Assembly: GCA_030428615.1 (NCBI GenBank)
Contig: JAUIDN010000019.1
Coordinates: 1 to 64,000 of the forward strand
Direction of reading: 5' to 3'
Origin: Alphaproteobacteria bacterium
GTDB taxonomy: Bacteria; Pseudomonadota; Alphaproteobacteria; Sphingomonadales; Emcibacteraceae
DNA: 64,000 nucleotides
The translations under genes and the position numbers were made by a program. Under the pieces are notes generated by a model. That model did not search any database, was not told the origin of the DNA, and saw only the letters and a program-made list of their open reading frames with translations. Positions 24,391-32,900 of this stretch are shown in pieces. Position 1 is the stretch's first letter, and every line of letters starts with the position of its first letter.

Positions 24391-25071
24391 TCACTCACCT
24401 TCCAGCTTCGTTTTTGTGAAATACCAGTCAGTTTCATCTTCTTCGGTTTTTTTCTTCTTTAAACGCTCCCGCGCGCCGCGCATGGTGACTGGCGGAGCCA
24501 GCACCAAATCGTCACCCTCCCGCCACCCGGCAGGGGTAACCTCATTTCCCCCTTCGGTTGCGACAAGAGCCGTCAAAATACGTACAATTTCTTCAACGGA
24601 GCGGCCTATGCTCATCGGGTAATGAATATGCGCTTTAATAATTCCTTCGGGGTTAATGAAAAATACGGATCTTACCGTTGATGTTGATGTAGACCGCTCA
24701 TCTATCATGCCGTAAGCTTCAGCAATCACGAGAGAGAGGTCCTCAATAATCGGAAAATTAATTTTAACGCCGAATTTTTCTTCAATATTCAGAAGCCATG
24801 CAATATGCGAATAGACACTATCTGCTGATAAGCCCAATAATTCGCAATTCAAGGCTTTGAATTTATTGGAAGCCTTTTCAAGATCAATAAATTCGGATGT
24901 ACATACCGGTGTAAAATCAGCGGGGTGAGAAAACAATATCAACCACTTGCCGGCATAATCAGACAAGCTCACCACACCCTGCGTCGTGCGGGCGGTAAAA
25001 CGGGGTGCCCGATCATTTATCCGCGGGAACGTCTGTGGTTGCAATACCTTATCGTCAACAATATCAGTCAT
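24391..25071 (-). CDS. Prx6-type (1-Cys) peroxiredoxin
   Basis: 226 residues from the ATG at 25071, preceded by GGAGA; the longer frame to 25113 would begin inside the operator palindrome. AhpC/TSA fold with HPADFTPVCTSEF containing the peroxidatic Cys, and the Prx6-type C-terminal domain ending GWREGDDLVLAPPVT. Reduces hydroperoxides. In sulfide operons a peroxiredoxin would remove oxidants produced when sulfide or persulfides react with oxygen. It is the first gene, so the operon promoter lies just upstream. Confidence 0.87.
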   Translation of the reverse strand: MTDIVDDKVLQPQTFPRINDRAPRFTARTTQGVVSLSDYAGKWLILFSHPADFTPVCTSEFIDLEKASNKFKALNCELLGLSADSVYSHIAWLLNIEEKFGVKINFPIIEDLSLVIAEAYGMIDERSTSTSTVRSVFFINPEGIIKAHIHYPMSIGRSVEEIVRILTALVATEGGNEVTPAGWREGDDLVLAPPVTMRGARERLKKKKTEEDETDWYFTKTKLEGE

Positions 25072-25109
25072 GTTTCGCTTTCTCCGAATCAAATTACAAT
25101 TATCATATA

Positions 25110-25127
25110 ACATTTATATATAAATGT
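25110..25127. promoter_or_regulatory. 18-bp perfect palindrome, probable ArsR/SqrR operator
   Basis: ACATTTATATATAAATGT is fully self-complementary and lies 39-56 bases upstream of the peroxiredoxin ATG, over the expected promoter of the minus-strand sulfide operon. AT-rich palindromes of this size are typical of BigR/SqrR boxes. The binding protein is inferred from the ArsR gene in the operon. Confidence 0.7.
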
Positions 25128-25220
25128 ATAATGTTTTCTGATAACAAAAAATATCATAGACTTACTTGATCGTTTACATCGATAAAGTAACTGCAGGAAT
25201 ATATATTAGGATAAAATGTT

Positions 25221-25255
25221 TAGCCGCCCACTTCTTCTCGTGAAGCAGGCGGCTA
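25221..25255 (-). terminator. Stem-loop terminator of the CsgG operon
   Basis: TAGCCGCC (25221-25228) pairs with GGCGGCTA (25248-25255), with a further CTTC/GAAG pairing inside the loop. On the minus strand it follows the csgG-like stop at 25317 by about 60 bases and is followed by AAACATTTTATCC, a modest T-tract. It separates the CsgG operon from the sulfide operon. Confidence 0.6.
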
Positions 25256-25316
25256 TTAATCAAAAACGATTATAGTTTGCGACTTGTAAAATAATCGACT
25301 TATAAAATAATCTAGG

Positions 25317-26336
25317 TCAGTTGGACACTTTTACTGCCGTATCGCCCCGTTCCGGCGGTGTTGCATCAATCGCGGCATAGTCGCCGTATGACAAACGTTC
25401 CTCAACACCGGTTAACGTTACCATGCCCAGCTCTTTTTTCCGTACGCTGAGTAACTCACCCGTTGTCGGGTCGGTCAGACGCTTGATAATGCGTTCCACC
25501 ACGAATTTATCGCCCGACTTCAAACCGGCATTTTCACCAAAATTCAGGTATATTTCCCCGGCATCATAATCAACGACGGCACTGGACCAGTTGACGTCTT
25601 CTGATCTTCTGGCAATTTTCTGCACGGCTTTGGTAATCGCTTTGCGGGCGGCCTGTCCAAGCGGAGTTTTATAAAACTGGTTTGTGCCCAGATTAATACC
25701 TTTATAACCGGCATTAACGTCAAATGATCTACTTTTGGCTGTTTCTTTTACCGAGAAGCTATCAATAATTTCGCCTGAAGAAGTATCAACAAGACGAATA
25801 TCAAGCCCAACTGTACCACTTTTTCCCTGTAACGAAGCACCACCACCCAATAAACTCCCCAAAGCGCCACTAGCAACACCAAGGCTTAATCCTCCGCCTT
25901 TATTGCCGGCATCAAATTCGGTAACCGCACCATAAATTATGATCTGGGCGTTCTGCAGATTACCCATCTGCGGGCGCCCTTCCTGACGGGTAAGACCGCC
26001 TGCTGCAAGCTCCTGTTCCGCCAGAACCTGTTGAAGGTTGGCCCGCTCAACCACAATAAACCGGTCTGCTTCACGCAATGCCGTGACAAACATTGATGAA
26101 AGACCACCGCCGATTGACCAGTCACCATAATTGGCTGCGAAGGAACCGATTGAATCGAATTTGCCTACAGCTACTGTGCGCTTAGGCCCCTTTACTTTTG
26201 GTATTTTTCCGTCAAGAATTCCTTCTTCCGCCTCCGGCTCATCCTGCGCAAGACTACTCATCGGCGCTACGATCACAAATGACAGCAAGATCAAACACTG
26301 TCCCATGAATGTGTATAGTTTTTTCGTATAATTCAT
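25317..26336 (-). CDS. CsgG/HfaB-family outer-membrane export protein
   Basis: 339 residues from the ATG at 26336, which follows AGGGAG; an upstream in-frame start at 26381 would overlap the preceding gene. CsgG-family domain: RTVAVGKFDSIGSFAANYGDW, ALREADRFIVVERANLQQVL, IIYGAVTEF, VGLDIRLVDTSSGEIIDSFSVK, KAITKAVQKIA. CsgG forms a nonameric outer-membrane pore for curli; relatives (HfaB, FlgT, LpoB) serve holdfast or envelope assembly. Signal peptide without a clear lipobox cysteine, unlike E. coli CsgG. The C-terminal SH3-like/FlgT-like segment (about 260-339) contains LNFGENAGLKSGDKFVVER. It lies downstream of a 2892-residue exported protein and may be its export channel. Confidence 0.83.
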   Translation of the reverse strand: MNYTKKLYTFMGQCLILLSFVIVAPMSSLAQDEPEAEEGILDGKIPKVKGPKRTVAVGKFDSIGSFAANYGDWSIGGGLSSMFVTALREADRFIVVERANLQQVLAEQELAAGGLTRQEGRPQMGNLQNAQIIIYGAVTEFDAGNKGGGLSLGVASGALGSLLGGGASLQGKSGTVGLDIRLVDTSSGEIIDSFSVKETAKSRSFDVNAGYKGINLGTNQFYKTPLGQAARKAITKAVQKIARRSEDVNWSSAVVDYDAGEIYLNFGENAGLKSGDKFVVERIIKRLTDPTTGELLSVRKKELGMVTLTGVEERLSYGDYAAIDATPPERGDTAVKVSN

Positions 26337-26355
26337 TATTATAACTCCCTGTTTC

Positions 26356-26898
26356 TCATCGTACCGGCGTCCAGACACCATTTGCTTTATTCACTAAATA
26401 TTCATCGACAAGCGCGCCTTCTTCGGTGACAATCTGCGCCCGGATATTGTCTCCCTCATCTTTGATAGGTCCAGCCTTAAGTCTTGGGTTCCCGGAAACC
26501 ATAAGCCTGTATTCAAGCAGAACACCCACGGATTTTTCCGTTGGGCCATCCGGACCATAAGCCCCTTGTCCGCCACCCCCGGCGGGAAGTTCCAGCCCGG
26601 GCGTTACATTATTCTGCTGTTGTTCCAATCGCGCCGCTTCCGCGGCCAATGCCTGAAGCTGCGCGGCCAACACCTGTATCTGATGGGTAAGAGCCACGTA
26701 GTCAACGCTTTCGCTTCTTCCTGTCTGATAGGGTATAAAAGGATAATCAAGCGCTGATTGCGCGTTATATTGTGCTCGTTCCCGATAATAATCAGCGCGC
26801 TCAAAATTACGTGCGTCCTGCCCTTCCTGAGCGTTTACACCTTGCGTGATACCAAAACAAAGAAACGGGATAATAAAACTGATAAGTCTATCTCTCAA
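26356..26898 (-). CDS. Small exported protein of unknown function, CsgG operon
   Basis: 180 residues with a signal peptide (about 1-23, VNAQ). Residues 25-60 are charged, residues 65-100 form a helix with ALTHQIQVLAAQLQALAAEA and EAARLEQQQNN, then a glycine-rich linker (PAGGGGQGAYG) and a C-terminal beta-rich domain. I do not recognise the family. It lies between the giant exoprotein gene (27 bases upstream) and csgG (19 bases downstream), so candidate roles are secretion chaperone (CsgE-like position) or immunity factor. These are inferences. Confidence 0.6.
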   Translation of the reverse strand: MRDRLISFIIPFLCFGITQGVNAQEGQDARNFERADYYRERAQYNAQSALDYPFIPYQTGRSESVDYVALTHQIQVLAAQLQALAAEAARLEQQQNNVTPGLELPAGGGGQGAYGPDGPTEKSVGVLLEYRLMVSGNPRLKAGPIKDEGDNIRAQIVTEEGALVDEYLVNKANGVWTPVR

Positions 26899-26925
26899 AA
26901 AAATTCTCCTTAATATCTGCCCACA

Positions 26926-29900
26926 TTAGAACCCTCCCAATGCGGCATTTGTGATACCGGTAAAGTTATCATTTGCGGCTGCCGCCCGCGCGGCCGCGCG
27001 AACGCCATCCTGATTAAAGCCAAGAACAGGATTAAAACCAATTTGGTCAAGTGGGACACCAAGTGACGCTGAATCAATCAAATGACCATATTGTTCAAGC
27101 ACCGCACGACCATGACCGGATGTAATATCAAAAGCGCGGCCCGCCGCATTCGCCATATTGGTCCTGGCGGTTGCCGCTGCGACTTCATTACCCGCCGCCT
27201 TTGCTTGGGCCCATTCAATTTTATAAGCGTCATAAGCGCTCATCGCTTCTCTGAATTGTGTTACAAGGCCTTCGTCAGGTGACATCAGTGCCCTTTGGAC
27301 GGTTTTGGCATTTGCTGCCCTTTCCGTAGCGGTCGCCCCAACGGTCGGCACAGTGCCGCCCGCATCATGAACCACTGTCCTTTTGAGGCCATTTGGAAGA
27401 TCCTGGAAACCAAAATTATTACTTTTCAGGTCCAAAATCACATGGCCACTTTCATTGACCAGATCCTGCGCCCGTGAAATGGACGTAACTTCATCCGCCG
27501 TCATGGCCGTTGTCGCCCCTCTTGTCTGGCTATATGTTGGGACAGGTGCCTTTTCAGCGATCCTGATATTTTTCCCAGCCAGTGCGGCATTATCATTTGC
27601 TGCGGATATCCTGAATTCCCCCCGTGGCTCTGGCGTGTATACAAAATTGTCCTTCACCGCTTTTGGCAAATCGGTAAAGGCTTCGGTTCCAACATTATCA
27701 AGGCGTGCCGTAATAGGGTCAACTTCCTTGCTAACCTTGATAACGCTTCCCCGATTACGACCAGCCAAATCGTTGACAACAGTGAATGACCCACGGCCCA
27801 CTTCGTCCCCCAATTCAAGCAACTGACGTGTTCCGGATGCGGCGTCCTCCAACACTATAAAATTACCGGCCTGACGTGCTGTTACAACAGGCGCAGTGCT
27901 CTGTGGAACCTGCATTAACCCATCGGCTGTTCGAACGACGCCCGGTGGTAGGTTGCTTTCCACCCCAGTTCCTGACGCAGCCGGCAAATCACCCGCTGCA
28001 GCGGGTGCCGGGCCGTCGGCAAGTGTACCATTTGGCCCCCTTGCGGAGGCAGGTGCGGCACCATCAGCAAGCGTTCCTGTTGGTCCACGACGTCCAATAT
28101 CAATTGGAACGCCGGTTTCACCAGCAACCAATGGTGCATTGGTATTGGCAGCGGACGGCGCTGGCCGCGCGCCCGGCGCATTTGTTGGTGGGATGGCTGG
28201 ATTATTATTTACCGGCACACCACTTTCGCCGCGGAGGAGCGGTGCATTACTGTTCGCGGCAACCGGTACAGGCCTCGCACCCGGAGCATTTGTCGGCGGT
28301 ATCGGCGCATTCGCCGCTCTGCCAGCCCCTGTCGGTGGGATCGGGCCGCCTGTTGGTGGAATTGGACCATCCAAACCGCCACCCGGAAACGGATCATCAA
28401 AGGCATTCCTGAATTCCGGCCCCAGAAGCTCATCAAGCCCAATATAAGGACCATCACGTGGTGGTAATGGCGTTGACGTTCCAGCATTCGCACCGGGGCG
28501 AAGGGGTGCAGGGCGCGCCGGCGGGTATACCGGTGCCTTCGGCACTTCGCCAAACGCATTGGCAAATTCCGGCCCCAATAGCTCATCAAGCCCCTGATAG
28601 GGGCCGCCACCCGGCTCCAACGGTATGCGCGGCGCATCATCAAATGCATTGGCAAATTCCGGCCCCAGAAGCTCGTCCAGTCCTTGGAACGGACCATCAC
28701 GTGGCGCAAGAGGTGTTGATGGCGCTGTGCCGGCACCCGGTCTTAGCGGGCTTGGCCTTACCGGCGGATAAACGGGCGCTCTTGGCACTTCACCAAACGC
28801 ATTGGCAAATTCAGGCCCCAATAGCTCATCGAGCCCCTGATAGGGTAGGCTGTCCGGTGCCAGAGTGCTGCCGGGTATCGGACCATCAAGGGCGTTTGCA
28901 AATTCAGGGCCCAGAAGCTCATCGAGCCCTATAAAGGGGCCATCGCGCGGCGGTAGTGGTGTTGATGTTCCTGTCGGACCGGGGCGCAGGGGTGCGGGCC
29001 GCGCAGGCGGATATACGGGTGCCTTGGGCACTTCCCCAAATGCATTGGCAAATTCGGGGCCCAATAGTTCGTCAAGACCCTGATAAGCACCACCGGTTAA
29101 TTCGGGCGCATGTGCGGCATCCGTAAATCGCACTGAATCGCCGACCACGTCCGCGCCACGTGTTACATCCGTTGCGGCATTGCCCGTCCTTGAAAGATCG
29201 CCAAGTGCATCCGCCCCTCTGACGACATCATCCAGTACATTGGCGGCCTGCGCAAATTCATCAACTTTATCCAAACCGCGGAGCACGCTGATCACTTTAC
29301 CGCCGCCGCCAATAATCATCGCAGGATCAGCAAATAATTCCGCGCCCACAGCGGTCACTTCGGCAGACCCTGTGAATGCATCACTTAATGAACCTGTTTG
29401 ATATGCGCTATCCAATTTATCAAGACCATCGGAAATTTTCTTGCCTTCACCGATAACGAATTTCATTCCCAGTTCGCCGAAATTTGACTCGCTTAATGTA
29501 TTGATCGTATCAAGATTTTCACTACCGAATATATCGATCTCAACGCCTGTTGCTTCTTCAGCGTACAGTTCCAGCGTTTCATAATAAGTATCAAGGGATT
29601 GCACGATGAGAACATCCGCCAATCCGACAAAGGCCTTGACCGTTCCCTTACCAACGCCATAAAGCGCCCCAACGCCAGACGATATACCCACTGCCGTATC
29701 TTCAATCGCACCTGTCGTTGCATCATAGCCGGTTATGATGGATTCCCAGACCGTTGGATCAGCTTCTGTAAAATCAATACCGCTTACGGCCGTTTGAACA
29801 CTTGTTGCCGTATTCTGGCGACTGGTATTAAGGGCGGTATCCGCCATCAGTTTGGCATTGGCACGTTCTTCCAGATTATCCTCAAAGCCGATTTCACCCA

Positions 29901-32900
29901 AACCGTTCATGGTCCCGTAATAAGTAATTTCCCGTTTTTTCTCTGCGGCGATCGCTTCGCTACCTGCAATCGTACGCGCATCAAAATCTTCCCAATATTT
30001 TCTTGCGTCCTGTAAGCGGGATAGCTCTCCCTGTGCTGCTTCCGCATCGATCGCGCTGGTTGGGTTATCAATTCGGCTTTTGATTTCGGCTTCGCGGGTA
30101 TCAAACGCAGAACTACGCGCAGCCTGTATATTACGGGCATTGCCAACCTGCGCCTGCAACGTGGCATATTCATCAACGTGACGTTGAACTTCCTCTGCGC
30201 GTTTCTCATCGTTTACCGCCCAAAGTTTTCTATTGGCTTCCTGCCATGCTTCATAACGAAGCATTTCTTCGGTATTTCGTGCCCGTTGATCGCTTCGAAG
30301 ACGGGCGGTACCCGTTTCCAGGCCTTCCTTAAGCCTTTTTGCTTCCGCTTCTTCCTCATCATTCCAGAACGTCATATCATTGAGTTCTTTTAGACGATCC
30401 TGCATATTAACCAAATCGCGCTGGCGGCTTTCCAGCATCTCCTTGGTTGAACGCTGTCCCTGCGAGCTATTGTTAAATTCTTCATATCTGGCATTCTGTT
30501 CTTTGAAATCGTTGGCCGCCTCGCCAAGTTCCAGCTTTTGAAGAAATTCGATGCGCTGGTCAGTGTTCAAATTATCCCATTGCGGTATATTTTCATTTAG
30601 CCATGTCGATCTTTCGCTTGAACTTAGCGATGACCAGCGCCAGCCTTCCGGCGGATTATTAATAAGTTCATTAAATGCTTTACGCTGGGTTTCAGCCAGA
30701 TCATTTGCCTGCGTGGTAGCCAGCTGATCAAGCTTTGCCGCTTCGCCGTTCAATCTGGCCGCTTCGGCTTCCAGTCTTTCTACTTCTGCCTGTGCGCGGG
30801 CGGCGTCGGCCTCAGCATTTTGCGCCTTTGTTTCAAGATCTGTTGCATCATCCCTTATTTCATTTTCGCGCGCGGTTAATTCTGCGGCGCGTGCGTCATC
30901 CTTTGCTGCTTCACTTCTTATCCTCTGTGCCTCCGCTTCACGTTCCGCAGCAAGTTTTTCGTTATCGTCTGCCGCAGCGCGCGCGTCCCGCGCCAGTGAA
31001 CGATCGTCCGTTCCATCAGCGAGCGCATCAAATCTCGACGCCGACTGCCTTAAGTCTGCCGCCTGCGCTTCCAATTCTGCGGCTTTATCACGCTTCTTAG
31101 TTGCCTGCTCTTCGGCATAGTCAGCGAAACCGACATATTCATCCGCCTGACGCTCCCTTGTCCCTACAGTTTCATCTGCTTGACTGCGCTGAAATTCTGC
31201 TTCTTTTTGTGCCATTTCCGCATCAAATCTGGCGCTGTCCAGTTCCCGCTCTGTACTAAGGGCTTGCCCGCGCCTTTCACGGGCTTCCTGTTTTGTTGCA
31301 TCAATCAGTTCATGTTGATCAGCAATAGTGGGGGATGGCTTTGTCGTACTGGCAACGGCCATTGCCGCACCTTTTTGCGCCTGTTCGGCGACATCATTGG
31401 CCATATCAACAATTGACTGGAAAAACCCGCCGGGCTGTTCAAGCGGCGGTTCGGTGACCAACACTGGCTCGCTTGCAACTTCAACTATTCTTTCGGTGGT
31501 ACCTCCCGTGCTCGGACCGCTGTTATCATTTGCAGGGGCGACTGGCGCCGGTTCATTTGCCGCTGGGACTGTCCCCCTTGCACTTGCCAATTGTTGCCTA
31601 GCGGTTTCAGCCTCCGCCTGAAATTTACTGACGCCTTCTGCAGCGGCGGCCCATGCGGTTGACCCGCCGACACTTGTTGCATCAACAATATATTCACCGT
31701 CTTCGTTGGTCTGTATATTGATGTCATTGAGGGCGAATTGGTCCGTAATCCTGTCAACAACTTCGGAATATTGGTTTACCTGTGATTGTGCGCGTTCAAT
31801 CGCTGCACCGTCACCGCTGGCTTCCGCCTGTGCCAAATTATTCTTTGCCGCCTCAAGGTTACCATTTGCCTGCACAAGATTCATTTGTGCCTGAGCCACT
31901 TCACTTACCTGATTTGCAAATGCCGCCCGGTTGATACTTCCATCAGCATTGAGGGGCAACCCGTCCGTCAGACTATCTGACCATTCATTGAACGAAGCGA
32001 CGCGATCAACGGCGCTGTTGGCCGCTGCGATTGAATTCATACCTGACAGTTCGCTTTCAACGTCAGCAAGTTCCGCCTGCATATTTTTATAGGCTTCATC
32101 AGCACCAAATACGATGCCGGGACCATTTCCACCCGGATTAAAATTATCAATCCGGTCCTGCAGGTCCGCGCGACGCGTTTCCAGTTCATTATACCGCTGC
32201 GTATAGGCACCACCCGGGTCCTGTACCTCGCCGCCTAGTCCGTTTCTCGCAGCTGCAACGCGCTCCCGCGCTTCGCCAATCATGTCTATTTCCTGCGCAA
32301 GTTCCGCATCTGATAAATTGCTTAAACGCTGCCTTTCAGCAAATTCATGGGAAATATCACTTAATGTCTGGGTAAGTTTTTGCGCCGTGTCATTGGTGGC
32401 CGACATTCTTGTTCCCGTCAGCCTTTCAGTTGTATCACCAATATCGCCCGCAAAGTTTCTGGCTGCATCCTGCGCTGCTTCAACGCGATTTTTCAAATCA
32501 TTCGCTTCCGCTTCAAGATCCGCCAGACTATCAGGATCAAAGTCCGGGTTCGCCTTTGCGGCATCAAGCGCATCAAACGCATTACTCATACGTTCACGCA
32601 AATCCGCTGCTTCGTTATTGGCATTTACATAATTATTAAAGGCATCAGACGCTTTACGGGCATTTTCGTACTCTTTCCATTCGTCCTGCATACCATTGGC
32701 ATAAAATTCAGCCTTCAGCGCGGTTCTGTCAGCGAGCTCCGCATTATTTGCTGCCGCCTGCGCCGCCCTTTCAGCACGCTCAATCGCCTGATCATAAGCA
32801 CGGTCCTGACGCGACCCAGACCCGCCCTGACGTCTTAAATTGAGCTGTTCTTCTCGCAGTCTGTCAACTTCACTTTGCGCGTCTGCTGCTGCTCTATGCG

